Below are positions 48,401 to 60,354 of a stretch of DNA of 64,000 nucleotides, piece by piece. The notes under the pieces are model-generated. The model was not told where the DNA came from, ran no database searches, and saw nothing but the letters and a program-made list of their open reading frames with translations. Origin of the DNA: Membranipora membranacea (lineage: Eukaryota; Bryozoa; Gymnolaemata; Cheilostomatida; Membraniporidae); contig OU612073.1 in assembly GCA_914767715.1 (NCBI GenBank), positions 17,980,001-18,044,000 on the forward strand, written 5' to 3'. Both the position numbers and the translations under genes were made by a program. Numbering within the stretch: position 1 is the first letter of the stretch; the number at the start of each line of letters is the position of its first letter.

Positions 48401-51400
48401 TGATACTTTCTGTTTTCTTATAGAGATGTATGCCATGAGGTGTTGGGACATGTGCCATTGTTTGCTGATCCAGCGTTTGCACAGTTCTCACAGGAGATTG
48501 GCCTAGCTAGCCTTGGAGCTCCAGATGATTACGTTATGAAACTCGCCACGGTATGTAATGACAATTCCATGTTACCCATCAGCAATTAATTTCAAGGCTA
48601 CAATTTACTATTGGCTGAGGACACTTGGTGTTTAATCAGCGTGATGAAGTGGTTTGAAGAGTGAATGAAATTGCATGGCAAGCTTCTTTGACACAATTGT
48701 TACCCAGAAAAGATGATATGTTATCTAACTTTGCACTGGATAATATTAATTCGATCCTGCAGCATCGAAATCATCAAGCAACTGAATCCGTATTTGCAAA
48801 AAAGTTTCAAAATAATTTTTTGATTTGATGATCGAGTTACATGCAACACTTCATTTGCATTCTTACACATTTTGTTACCACATAATCTTAATAATTATAC
48901 CTGTTTCTTGTTTTTTTTCAGCTTTACTGGTTCACAGTTGAGTTTGGAATTTGCAGACAGAATGGTGCTTTGAAAGCTTATGGCGCTGGGCTTTTGTCGT
49001 CGTTCGGTGAACTTGAGGTATAATCTAAATTACACTGTGCTGGAAATTTATCAGAAATTCATAAGATACATCAGCATAACTATTTTTCCTGTCATATTTT
49101 TATCAATAACAAAAGACCTGCACAACATTTATGAACAATACTCCTACAATGCAATGAAATGACTGCAAGTCCAAAAATTTAATCAGGTGCAGTCAGCTAA
49201 AATCTGGTACCAACTGGTTTGGTGGCGAGAATAAACTCTGACACCATAAAAAACCGCAGGCTATTCAATGACCCTCCATCAACCAACAAATCAAGGCTTT
49301 ATCAACCCAGTAAAGTAATAATAGTGCTGGGTTCTTCAAAGTTGTTTTGACACGGCAGCCGAGTACCATCTTATTATGTAACATCTGTACTGAAGGACCC
49401 TTGACATAGATATTCTGACTTATTTATATCTATAGTTTGAGTAATATGTTACTTGTATTTCATAATTTTCTGCTGCAATATATTGTCTGGCCTCCCTGGG
49501 TGAAAAAGTTACATAAATTTAGAAAACAACAAAACGTGTCTGACAAGCTTTATATAGTTCCCATGCGTATTTCGGTTGCTGCAATTTACTGACATCTTTG
49601 CATGTAATTGATTGTCAAGATAATATCACTAAGTAAAATGTCTTGAAGCTTCAAATATCTCATGTAACAGGACATGGGTCGTGGAATTCACTCCTCCTAG
49701 GACTTGCAGTTGTCTGTAATGCTCTTTGGATCATGTCTTGTTCACCTCCAGCGTTCAGCTTATTGTATAAAATCAATCTAAACTTGAATTTTCAATGATC
49801 AGGGAGTTCGGCCACAAACACCACGACTAAAATATGTAATAATTTGGAGCTGTCCATAGTCTGAGTTTTCCCTCCTCTGATGGTAAACAGATAATATGTA
49901 CCTTATATAACAATGTCTCATTGTGTATGTTACAGTACTGTCTGTCAGACAAGCCAGTAGTGAAGGATTTCATACCTAACGAGATGTGTACACAGGAGTA
50001 CCCAATCACAGAATATCAGCCAGTATACTTCGCTGCCAACAGCTTTGAGGATGCCAAGAATAAACTCAGGTACTGCTTGCATAAACACCAACTAATTGAC
50101 ACCTTTGCTAGACCGATCAAATTTGTTGTTAAGATTGTGATCGACTATTGATATTTACGTTGGGAAATAATCATATGAGTACAAGAACTACTTAGTCTGA
50201 CTAGTCTGGGAAGTTTTTCAATTAAAAACAGCCAAAATCGCTATCTGATCGCTCACTCAATGAGTGAGTGAGACCTACTGGGGTCTCGCTCAGAAATTGC
50301 TCACTCATATATGGAACTACTGTATATATATATACATTCTGCCATGTGAGCGAGTTGGGAGCGATTTTGTCTTATTGAAAGACGAAGTGAGTAATGATTT
50401 TAGTTGAGCATCGCACAATCTAATTGAAAGACCCCCTGGCCAATTTGAGGTTTGTTCCTCCAGCTGGGCACTAGACTGCCTGAAAATTCTCGTTTGGTAG
50501 GGAGCTCGAAAGCTTATGCATTAAATAGTTTCATTGGTGCCTCTACTTTTCCAACAATAAACATCTCATGAAGTAATTATTAGCACGGTGTCCCAATCGC
50601 AGCTTGCATTATAGAGGGCATGGTGTCTTGTGTCCGATACAAAGCTCAACTTTATTAGTATATCTGTTTTATTTGGTTATTAGGAGTTGTTCTCTCTTGC
50701 CAGTTGTGTAATAACACTTCTTGTTTTACAGATCTTGGGCTACCGGCATACCACGAGCATTTGATGTGAGATATAACGCCTACACACAGAGCATAGAAGT
50801 ACTACAACACAAAGATCAGGTCCTCAACCTGGTCAAAGACATCAGAGGTAAGAAGCTTCCATGAATATTTAAATTTCTTATTTACATGTTTATGGAAGCA
50901 TATAATGCTGATTCTAATTGGATTGCTGCACAAAAGGGCATATCAGGTCGGAACATATGACATTCTAATGTGTTCATAACAGGGTAATATAAGGGACTTA
51001 TCTACCACAGACCCATTGTTGTGATGTTTATTTCTGAATTCCTCCCCTCCCTCCTGTTTAGACCTTCTGAGTGCTTGAGCTGTGCTGGCACTGAGATATG
51101 ACACAAAGAGAGGCTCCTCGCTGCGAATAAAACCATGAGATAAATTATGTTCTTGCAGTCAGCAACTAGCTGTGGCAAAGGTTTCGCCTTAGTGTTGGAG
51201 GAAAGTATTTTCCATAGGGCGCTAAATTGTATCTGAGGAAAAGTTGCATATACGATATTTCACTATTATTTTGAGACCTTTACTTCACTACTCACAAATC
51301 CATTTGTGACTGCCTCAGGTTTTGTTCATGTTAATAAATGCCAGGTACTGGCTTGGTGAAGATGGAGACGATATTGTATATTTGTATAGCATTTGCGTAA

Positions 51401-51469
51401 TAATAATTTTGAATTATTACAGGTGACATGGACCTTCTTGAAAGCTCCCTCAGGAAACTTTCTGATTAA
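42454..51469 (+). CDS. PAH: Phenylalanine-4-hydroxylase, 12 exons, 465 residues
   Basis: Converts L-phenylalanine to L-tyrosine using O2, tetrahydrobiopterin and non-haem iron in the cytosol. Exons: 42454-42492, 42663-42812, 43933-44131, 45249-45337, 46465-46532, 46899-47095, 47972-48107, 48424-48550, 48922-49017, 49936-50069, 50732-50847, 51423-51469 (TAA). All phases agree. The ACT regulatory domain (about residues 41-105) has the GAL (53-55) and IESRP (72-76) motifs known for allosteric phenylalanine binding. The catalytic domain follows from VPWFPR. The core [20 protein letters not shown], then CHEVLGH gives iron ligands His297 and His302, and FTVEFG gives Glu342; spacing equals human His285/His290/Glu330. 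A short C-terminal helix ends in LRKLSD, fitting the tetramerisation tail. Length matches the family (human 452). ATTAAA near 51583 may be the polyA signal. Tyrosine or tryptophan hydroxylase is less likely but shares the same fold. Confidence 0.95.
44468..44505. repeat. Perfect hairpin, 13-bp stem, 12-nt loop
   Basis: CCAGAGACTATGG and its exact complement in a hydroxylase intron. Confidence 0.8.
46213..46239. repeat. Perfect hairpin, 12-bp stem, 3-nt loop
   Basis: CCATAGACTTAA, TAC, then the exact complement, in a hydroxylase intron. Confidence 0.85.
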
Positions 51470-52119
51470 GAATGAGACGTCTGAAACAAGCCTAATCCAC
51501 TTCTGCTCTGTGACTTATTTACAATGATGTTCCCTTGTGGCAGCTGATCCTATTGAGAATTGTCTTCTCTTTTGTTTGTTATTAAAGTTATTACATAGTG
51601 TCCGAGTTAAGCATCAGAGGAACTTAATTAAAAGGTCATACCTTTTTGTCCTGAAATTAATACGGACACTTTTCTGGACCCCGATGTTACCTCTGTAGTA
51701 GTTTTTCTCTCTTATATTCCATGAATCTCTATTCATAATTAGCTGGTCTGGACAAGCTTTGTTGTTCTGGTGGGGGAGGTGGGCTCTTCCAAACACTCCA
51801 CTAAAACAACAGAGCTGACGGACAAGCTTAATTCAGAGCAGCTGTATTATTCAAATACTTTTATATCCATCAATACTATTATGCCTCTAGAATTATTAAT
51901 GTATTACAGGCAGCCATAATATATTTGCCTACTGTGGTCTTTTAAACACTTTATGTCAAAATAGGCATTCCAATTGGTTTAAATGCGGTAAACTTGCTAA
52001 CTGTGTGAATACTGGAGACTCTTGAAAACTGGTATTGGCTACAGAAAAAAAAATTTGCTGTTTTCCCAGAATCACTTTCGTTTATCGAAGTTCATTATAC
52101 CACACTGTATTTCTGCCAG

Positions 52120-52161
52120 GCCAAAGTGTTGGCTCTCACCAAGTTGAGCCAACACTTTGGC
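52120..52161. repeat. Perfect hairpin, 16-bp stem, 10-nt loop
   Basis: GCCAAAGTGTTGGCTC and its exact complement. It lies at the left end of a sequence block that recurs near 59.0 kb. Confidence 0.85.
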
Positions 52162-52430
52162 TATTTCATCGACGTATTTTTACACGTCATATTATAAGTT
52201 TTATTTTTACTCACCAATGAAGGAATTTTGCTCCTATTCCTGAATAAATGTACCTCAATATTCTTGCATTAATCAAATCTTAATCGTTTAGTGTGGTTTA
52301 GTGTGCCGACATTGCTCACCGTGAAATGTGAACAGTCTGTATTTTGACATTGAAATGACTACCTCAAGGATGATTTGGCTTTTGGATTTATCATGATTTA
52401 AATATTCCTGGAGTCTTGCCAAATTAACCT
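52130..52430 (+). repeat. Dispersed duplicate block, copy 1
   Basis: This roughly 300-bp segment recurs, diverged, at about 59035-59315. Shared stretches include TATAAGTTTTATTTTTACTC, CTCCTATTCCTGAATAAA, CCTCAATATTCTTGC and GAACAGTCTGTATTTTGA. A second shared block lies at 53365-53530 and 59535-59690. No coding frame is shared, so this is a repeat family or an old segmental duplication. Confidence 0.75.
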
Positions 52431-52490
52431 GATGAAACCCAATTCACTGCAGCCTCATACCCTAGATCAATAAATATTAGCAAATGTTTG

Positions 52491-52670
52491 GACTGGCTAG
52501 TGTGGAGGTGACTTGTTAGCGACTGGCTAGTGTGGAGGTGACTTGTTAGCGACTGGCTAGTGTGGAGGTGACTTGTTAGCGACTGGCTAGTGTGGAGGTG
52601 ACTTGTTAGCGTCTGGCTAGTGTGGAGGTGACTTGTTAGCGACTGGCTAGTGTGGAGGTGACTTGTTAGC
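52491..52670 (+). repeat. 30-bp tandem repeat, six copies
   Basis: The unit starts GACTGGCTAGTGTGGAGGTG. Six copies run in perfect 30-bp register with one substitution in the fifth. There are no spacers between units, so it is a minisatellite and not a CRISPR array. Confidence 0.95.
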
Positions 52671-52739
52671 TTGCAAAAGGAACCGGCAGGCTTCAGGCAG
52701 GAATATACAGGGACTTAGTAATGCTTCATTTTTGACCAG

Positions 52740-53310
52740 ATGCTAAATATCAAATTAGGCATCCTGTTCAGCCATAAATCATTGCACGGGCCTGCAGACT
52801 ATTCTAAGTGCTCAGTGCATAACATTATCAACCACTCATTCTACAGCCAACCAGCATCAGCCAACCAGTGGCAGCATAGAAGCCCACAGCCTACCAGAGA
52901 GCTCATAAGAGACAGCTCACCAAAGGCAGCCAATGTGTGGCAGCCATAGATTTAAAAACAGTTTTCACTGTTTTTAAATCTATGGTGGCAGCACACCAGC
53001 GAGTAGCGACTTCTCTCGAACTGCAGCCAACAAGCAGCAGCCCATCCACGAGAAAATGCACAGTTCGGCGGCACACAAGGCGCAGCCCACCCATCATTGG
53101 CAGTGCATTGTGCACACCATCAACAGCAGACAAGTGCCAGCCAAGCAACCAGAGGCAGCACACTGATCACACCGACAACGGCACACCAGTGTCGGCCAGC
53201 AAGCGGTAGCACACTCCACAAAGACAGTACTCCAGCGGCAGCACACTTTTGGCAGCAAAATTCACCACCGAATACCTTTGCCGAGCACCTTGCATCCTCA
53301 CCTTAGAGCT
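52740..53310 (+). other. CAG/CAC-rich degenerate sequence, non-coding
   Basis: Irregular repetition of GGCAGC, CAGCACAC and CAGCCAACCAG-like motifs. Several overlapping short ORFs exist in different frames, with no start, splice or domain evidence. It appears to be a decayed minisatellite. Confidence 0.4.
52944..52985. repeat. Perfect hairpin, 19-bp stem, 4-nt loop
   Basis: CCATAGATTTAAAAACAGT, TTTC, then the exact complement. It is the longest perfect stem among the small hairpins of the window. Confidence 0.9.
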
Positions 53311-53813
53311 GTAACATATACACATATATATATATATATGTGTCGCACTCTGGCCCATAGGCAATATGAAAATATGAAAGCTTTTGATGAAAAAATTGAT
53401 TGCTTGAATAATCCCATTGATATCATGGATGCGCCTATCGATATAAGATACCGCCTACCACAAATCACCTATCGATTCTCAATTTGAATCCTTAAAGTGC
53501 GATTATGATAATGCGCACTGTCAGGTTTGGAAACATGCTGCAGAGTGTACCTGAAATTTATTCACCACATATATAAAACATAACCAGGGTATGCGTTTCT
53601 CCAGTTATGCATCCGCGCTGCTGGTCTATTCTTGAGGGCAAAATATGGTTTACCTACCTGGAAAGGTATGTGACCAGATCATCACATATTTGTGAAGTTT
53701 CGCAAATCCAAAATTGCAACAATTTTTCATGCACCTTACATTTGTTGTAAGTTCCCTCCCCCCTATTATTTCAGAAATGAGAGAATTCACTTGTTTGTGT
53801 CATATTCTTTTAG

Positions 53814-56800
53814 ATTGTAGCTGCTCAAAATGTTACGGACTACAACACAACTGAAATTCATCCAAAGATGACAATTTATCAACATTCATGGAAGCAGCAC
53901 ATCGTGTAAAGAAACGCCTGTGTGGTATATCCATAGAAGAGCATGCAGCCAATCCTTGGCATTTTTGCTTTGACTTCAAGTAAGTTTCAGTTATCTTCTT
54001 GCAAAAGAATGATAATCAAGGTATCATTTGCATCCTGAAGCTAAAATTATAAAGTTGCTGGTAGTATTAATTGCTTATTGGTCATAATGTCACCAACAAT
54101 CTCCAATGATGTCTTGTAGTGAGTGACCCTTCACAGTGTTACTGGTGGTATAGTTTTTTTACTCCCTTTTTTTTTAAGTCCCATAATTCTAGCGCTAAGT
54201 TTACCCGAGAAGGTGAACCAGCGTAATACAGCTTCTTGACATCCATTAAACCATTCCAGTAGAAAACAAATCACTTGCAGCAGGTGTTTAAACTGTTTTG
54301 TCACCTTTAGACAGTGAGACTATTCAATTCAAAATGGAGAATTATGACGAAGACAGATTGCACTGTGTGTATATATATATATATTTATATATATATATAT
54401 AATTTATTTTCAGCTGATTTGGCACAAGGGAAGCATATAATGTTGAGTTACAATCACGGCTCAAAGCTGTATGTCACAATGATAAAGGATCTGTTGAAAA
54501 AAGCAAACTACGATGTTTGGATAGATGAAGATCAGATTTACACAGGTATTGCCTTAATCCGCTTTCCCAAAACTTCCGCCTTTATTGATGATTCTGCTAT
54601 GCCATATTTGTGCTTGTAAAAATAAAAAAAATTGAAAAAAAATAACAAACCAGATATAAACACCTGTCTGGACAAAATTTGCCAAGACGGCTAATCTGAA
54701 ACTTGTTTGGCATCATAATTGTGTCGATAACTTATATCCTGAATACCCTAAATCTGTTTGAAGGTGAATCAACCTTGGATGCGATGAGTCATGCTGTACA
54801 GGACTCACGGGCCACGGCTAGTTCTTATCTTCTACAGTAGGGCCTATTTTGCTAGCACAAACTGCCGAGCAGGTCAGTATCGTTGTGTATTAGTTAGTTC
54901 TGTTGTGTGCTAGTCTTTTTTTATATTTGCATTTTACTTGACGCCAACAAAACTGGTCTACAGCTCGGTCTGTGGCAAGCCGTGTGAAGAGAATCCCTTA
55001 GCACTTAAAAATGTGGCTTGCGGTTTTTTTTGGTTAGTCCTACATTTCGCATTTGGGCTTGATTGTTGAGGTAAAAACTGACTGTTTGGGAGCTTGTGTG
55101 AGGTGTTTAGCAGCTTGATTCAAAAGGCTATGGTATTGAAAGGTCAGGATGATAGAAAGTGGAATTTTTTTATTATGAGCGCATTATGACGAATAATTTT
55201 TATTTTTATGCAGGTCCATTGAATTGTTGAGCATATAATGGTCAAATAATTTTCAATAAATCGTTGACTATATAATTTAAAATAAAATTTAGTATCTCAT
55301 TGTTCTGGCGGTGGTTACAAATGTGTCAGGGCATCTCTCAGAATGTCTGCGGTTGATAGACTGTCTCTCAGATATCAGAGGAGATAAAACATGATTTTGG
55401 TTACTAAAAGTTTTGCAAATGTGCTGTCTATACTAATCCTCTCTTCAAGAGATGACTTAGGATGCAAGGGCCTATGAATAATTACAGTATTTATTGATAA
55501 AGTTGTTAGCAATATAGTTGTTCATATACAATGATGGTGTGATGAGCATCCATTTCAATTATGGCTATATTTTGTAGAGGCAGAATATGCTTTCAAAAAG
55601 AAAAAACAGATCATCCCAATAAATGTTCAGTCAGACTTCTTTGATGCACCAGACTGGCTAGGATTGATAATTGGCACCAAATACTGTTACTCTATGGTCG
55701 AGCCAGAAAAAAAAGATTCCGATCTTACAGCTTTGCTCAAAGAAGTTCAGAGGATCATGAAAGGAGAATCAATTCGTACTAGCAATCAAAGTATTCATGG
55801 CAGAAAAGATGTGTATTTGCAATTTCTAAATCAAAGTATTCTAGATGTCAAGAGTCTCCTACCGAAATACATGAAATTCTCTTGGCTTTAATATTGATAA
55901 GAAGCGGACATGCATACAACCTTGAAACACAGCTAAAAGTCAGAAAGAGGGGTCCCAGCATGGGCGGTGTAAAGCCAATAACCCTAACACCTAGCTGTGC
56001 TGCAAAGTGTGGTCATGGTGGAATGGACTGTGGTGTGGGATGTGGGAATACCACTCTGAGTAGTGAATAGCAGGCAAATAATCATATTAGGTCAAGCGTT
56101 AGGCCAGGGGCTAGCAATTTCTAATTTACTCCCGATCTGTACTACTCACCCATCTCCCAACACCTAATATTTGTGAATCTTGAACACTTTTGGCATTGAA
56201 TAAGAGCGATGTCCATGGATGATGATGATCAAATTGAGCTAGGCAATGTCGAGATTAAAAATATTTTCCTATCAAGTTGAAAATTTCTGCTTTTAAGATT
56301 TGCATAATTGTTGTTCATAGTCCCAAAAAAAAGCTTGCAGTCAACATAACCATTTTAGTGAAATGAGAGTCGAACTTGTACAGCCCATCGTTTTGTATAA
56401 TATGAGTTTTAATCAACCGATATGAAAGTGGTGCAAAATTGTGAATGGCACTTGAGTGAGTTGGGAGTCTATTTTACACACCTATGCAGAATACTTCATT
56501 CATCCCAGCCCCGTGTCAATGCTGTGCTATCAACCCATTCTGCTTTGGTTGCGTCGGTGAGATGGCAAGTTGGCAAGATGGCGCAATCAACAAGCATGCT
56601 TGTTATTCACTGCCAGGCGATTGGTGCTGTAAGCCCACACCACTCTGGGTGTATACCCTCTCCTCATGAACCGTTCTTTCATGCTATCTCAGTATTATGT
56701 GACCAGTGTCTGATATGAAACTCAAAAATTGATGGCATTATTTATTTATTCAATGAGATTTATCTGAATTGATCGAGAAAAATTTTCAAATACTTGCTAT

Positions 56801-57602
56801 CTTTAAATCCCTCTGCGCAAGACTTGTCAAAAGCAGAGGGATTTAGTTGATCTATACTAGTTTGCAGAGTCATTTGATTTATCAAGCAAACTCTCTAAAG
56901 ATTTCACTATTTGCTAATTCTTTCACATGTCAAAACTGTCTCTGTTTTTTTCTTATAATTATGTATTTACATGTTTTAAGGCCTTCCTGTAGAAATTCCT
57001 GCGCAGAAAGCGATAACTCGCTGTATTCCGGATTGCCACACATGGAATGCTGACGCAGTTACCGAGTGGCTGCATAGCAACCAGTTGGATCACTTGTCTT
57101 GGAGGTAAAGATAAGCATGGCTTTTCGTACAATCTGATTTGTATTGAGTAATTATAGGATAAACCAAAAAGTACTCTGACGGTGTCATAAATTGATTTAG
57201 CAAATCCCTGTGATGGGAAAGAGCTGACAACTCAAAGGGCAGAAATAATTTTTCGATTTGGTCCCTTTATAAAATAATATATATTTGCATGGATGCAACA
57301 TCTAAAATTAATGTTACACCTCTGGGATGGTAAGGAATAAACTGTCCTCTGTCAATTAATGTCTTAATCTGATTTTTTATTATAGTTTAGGCCTACATGC
57401 ATTCAACATTATTCAATACAATTACAGCCTTAAAGGCCTTACTGGGGAGATGCTGAATGAGTTGTGTATCTTATCTTCCTCTCATCCGGATACCTTCTAC
57501 AACGTCATCAGCAAAACAGCTGGCATCGATGTGGTAGGGATATTGCAACTGAGCAACGCTGTAAAGAAATTGGCACAAACACAAAAGGGAAACCAATATT
57601 AG
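53814..57602 (+). pseudogene. TIR-domain / SAM-like gene with frame breaks
   Basis: Exons: 53814-53979 (two frames), 54414-54545 (TIR start, KHIMLSYNHGSKLYV, then YDVWIDEDQIYTG), 54764-54872 (GESTLDAMSHAVQDS, then in another frame LVLIFYSRAYFASTNCRA), 55578 to about 55800 (EAEYAFKKKKQIIPINVQ, then DWLGLIIGTKY), 56981-57104 (WNADAVTEWLHSNQLDHLSW, SAM-like) and 57386-57602 with stop TAG. The glutamate in the CRAEAEYA stretch lies where TIR NADases such as SARM1 carry the catalytic residue. The 54764-54872 exon is one base too long for its phases, a clear frameshift near 54805-54820. The first exon also changes frame near 53862-53888. The donor of the 55578 exon and the link from exon 1 to exon 2 are unresolved. 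TIR proteins act in immune signalling or NAD cleavage. A functional gene with assembly errors remains possible. Confidence 0.65.
56804..56845. repeat. Perfect hairpin, 13-bp stem, 16-nt loop
   Basis: TAAATCCCTCTGC and its exact complement in an intron of the TIR gene. Confidence 0.8.
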
Positions 57603-58382
57603 ATCGATGGACGTGATGCGTAGTGTAGCCTTGTCTAAGGTGCAGTGAGGGAAGTGGTATGCTAGTGATGCCATGCTCTCTAGAGATATATTACATCTAT
57701 TTATCATTATTAACGCATCTTTGATGTCAGTAGGATGAGGATATTTCCCACCATATGGGGTCATACAGATGTGATTACTGGAGTTTGCTGAGTCTGATTT
57801 TTTTTTGGTGATTTTTCTGTACTTTTGGTTGGTTAAAGTGTTGAGGTTTTTGCGGTAGGACAAAACCAGCATCATTTTACGTTTCAAACTGTCGATTTTG
57901 AGCCTGTTAATTTCAAGTACAGGCTGCTGAAATGTAAGCCAATCTCATTTGGAACTTACACACGGCCCTTACCTAACAGTAACACTGAGCTAAAAGATCC
58001 AGATATTTTGATTTTTTATTATTCAATTTTCAATTGTCTTAATCTTAATGTTATTTGAATTAGTGTGATATTGTAGTTTTTGCAGAGACAAGTATTATCC
58101 AGGTCTCAAGTGATATTCATTAGCATGAGCCAACTCAGATTAGGCAAATAGGAAAAGCCATTAGGAAAATTGATTGTTAATAATCAATGTGAAAACCAAT
58201 AAATCATGGTTATTCCCTTGTGTTCCCAATGTACGAATGCTGCTCTAGACAGTATAGGGAATTTACCATGATCTATGGGTTTTTACATTGGCCATAACAT
58301 TTACATTAACCATATGTCAGCTTTTGTCTACTGTTTTGCCTATTCACTTGGATTTTTCTTAAAATATATTTCCTTGTTATAG

Positions 58383-58411
58383 CAAGGAGTAACAGTACCT
58401 GTTACTCCTTG
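58383..58411. repeat. Perfect hairpin, 13-bp stem, 3-nt loop
   Basis: CAAGGAGTAACAG, TAC, then the exact complement. It shares the CAAGGAGT arm with the hairpins at 3509 and 18878. GTTATAG also occurs as a direct repeat on both sides. Confidence 0.85.
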
Positions 58412-58563
58412 GTTATAGCATGTGAAATTTCCAAAAATTGAGTTCTGTTCTTGCTATTTAGAGTCAGATTTGATTATTAATTACCTTCTTCCTCTAACTC
58501 AAAAATTATTTTCACCACAGCAGTCAATATATGATTCAGAATAATTCATACGATATACTATAG

Positions 58564-58652
58564 GTCTTTCAATGTCTCATCGTGTAATAGAAGTTCTGCA
58601 GGAAAAATATCCTGGGACAAACTTGCTGGCAAAACTTGAAAAGCTAAAATGA
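58564..58652 (+). CDS. Possible terminal exon, TIR gene region
   Basis: After an acceptor (ACTATAG), 28 codons in phase 1 (GLSMSHRVIEVLQEKYPGTN onward, Lys-rich end) run to TGA. It could be an alternative last exon of the TIR/SAM gene about 1 kb upstream. No matching donor was fixed and the length is small. Confidence 0.3.
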
Positions 58653-59034
58653 ATTTTTTTGTTTACCATGTAAAGTGACCTGCAACGACAGTCCTCTGAG
58701 CCTGGAACAAACACATAAAACACAACCTTTATATCCAAACAAACATTTCTCAATCTGCAAATTAGGAATTTTTACTCGTATGGGAATGGCTAACCTCATC
58801 ATTTTAATCATAATGATAAGACAATCATCTGACAAACTTTATGGAGTCACAAAATATTTGCCTGTACCAACACCATCTTAGTCACATACCTGGGACCAAC
58901 AAGAGTAAGATCGGTCAGTCGTGGATATATTAGTACAGTCTAACCAATATGATGGTGATGCAATGTGTTGGCTCTGACCAGAATTTTTCCCCGCGCACGC
59001 TGACCCCTTTGCCCCCGGCCTCCCCACCTCCCTG

Positions 59035-59315
59035 TCCAATTAGACCCAACACCTCGGCTACTTGATTGACCATGTTTACATATTTGTACACTTCATGATA
59101 TAAGTTTTATTTTTTACTCACCCATGAAGGAATTCTGCTCCTATTCCTGAATAAAAGAACCTCAATATTCTTGCGTTAATCAAATTTTAATCTGTTGGCT
59201 GCCAACATGGCTTATTGTGAAGTGTGAACAGTCTGTATTTTGATCCTGAAATGAATTCCTAAAGGATGACTTTGGCTCTTGAATAGATCATTGTTTTATT
59301 ATCTTCTATTTCAAT
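59035..59315 (+). repeat. Dispersed duplicate block, copy 2
   Basis: Diverged copy of 52130-52430 in the same orientation. The related block 59535-59690 matches 53365-53530. The two copies flank the TIR gene. Confidence 0.75.
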
Positions 59316-59452
59316 CCTTGACAAATGAGCCCGATCAAACCCAATCTGTCGGTGATTTAATGTTAGTTTGCAGAAGGGCTGGTGGTAGCATAGTCTGAGC
59401 CCCCCATACTTTTGGCCCCGCACGACAGCCCCCCGGCGAGGGTAGTGGTAGC

Positions 59453-59491
59453 CTTGTCACACAGCCACAAATCATGTGGCTGTGTGACAAG
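59453..59491. repeat. Perfect hairpin, 17-bp stem, 5-nt loop
   Basis: CTTGTCACACAGCCACA, AATCA, then the exact complement. Confidence 0.9.
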
Positions 59492-60110
59492 CATAGAGCT
59501 AGTATATAATAACTCTGTAGTGACATGACTGGGCTGGCAATATGAAAACATGAACGTTATCGATGTAAACCGATAGTTTGAAGGTCTGAATACTCCCATG
59601 GATACCATTGATATGGTTGCGCAAACAGCCTTTTGATTCTCAATCTGAGACTCTAAAGCAGTTATCATGACACTGTCAGTTTTTTAAACCTTAGGCCATT
59701 TCAAAGCGGTGACATTATACGTAGTATTTTGCTGAGGTTTTCTAGGTTTCTGATAATTTTCCTCAACTCATAAAATCATACTTTTGGAGCTATCTTGGAC
59801 TGTTTTGAGGTGAGATAACTCATGTGTGTATATTATCCAGGTAGACAATGTCCACTGTTTGTCACCCTAGTGGTCAATATCATAGTTGCTTTGTCTGTGT
59901 TTAATTGTGGCTAATCCAAGTTAAGTGCAGGTAAATGTAACAGGGTAGAAAGGGAATTCCTCTAGAAATTACTTTATTCTTGGGTCGTGAAAAAGTGGCT
60001 TCGGATATTGTTTTTGGCACCAATGAGAAATTAATTGTATTTAGCATGCGGACATTTCGTAATCTGACAATGGAAAGAATGTTACCTCCCTGAAGGCCTT
60101 CTGTACTGCT

Positions 60111-60354
60111 CAGGGCCGTGGTTTAGAAAAAAATGGTAGGGGAGGCCAAAATTCTTGAGGAAGTGACACCAGGTTGGGTATTGTAAGCTCCTCCTGAGTC
60201 CCCAGCCTCAAAAGTGTTTTGATGATATAAATAGCTAATGGAAGTCCCAAATGAGCTGATTCTGATATGGAATACTCAATGATTGCATTTTAAGGCCACT
60301 CTATTGAGCATTCTTGGAGGCAGAGCAGCCCTGTTTACCTAGAACTATGGGCCT
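60111..60354. mobile_element. MITE-like element, copy 1
   Basis: It starts CAGGGCCGTGGTTTAG and ends AACTATGGGCCTT, an imperfect inverted match. The body is shared with 61121-61357 (GAAAAAATGGTA, GGGAGGC, GAGCTGATTCTGA, GGCCACT). There is no coding capacity. Ends of the CAGGGCCG type are common in hAT-derived MITEs. The flanks are only weakly repeated. Confidence 0.6.

Noticed and set aside
52491-52670. CRISPR-like array of 30-bp repeats
   Set aside because: The units are directly adjacent with no spacers, and the context is an animal genome.
52903-53487. Several short ORFs around 53 kb as genes
   Set aside because: They lie in degenerate CAG/CAC repeats and a TA microsatellite, with no domain or splice evidence.
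56422-56718. 98-codon plus-strand ORF in the TIR gene region
   Set aside because: It lies in an intron between the TIR and SAM-like exons, has no family resemblance and overlaps another frame of equal quality.
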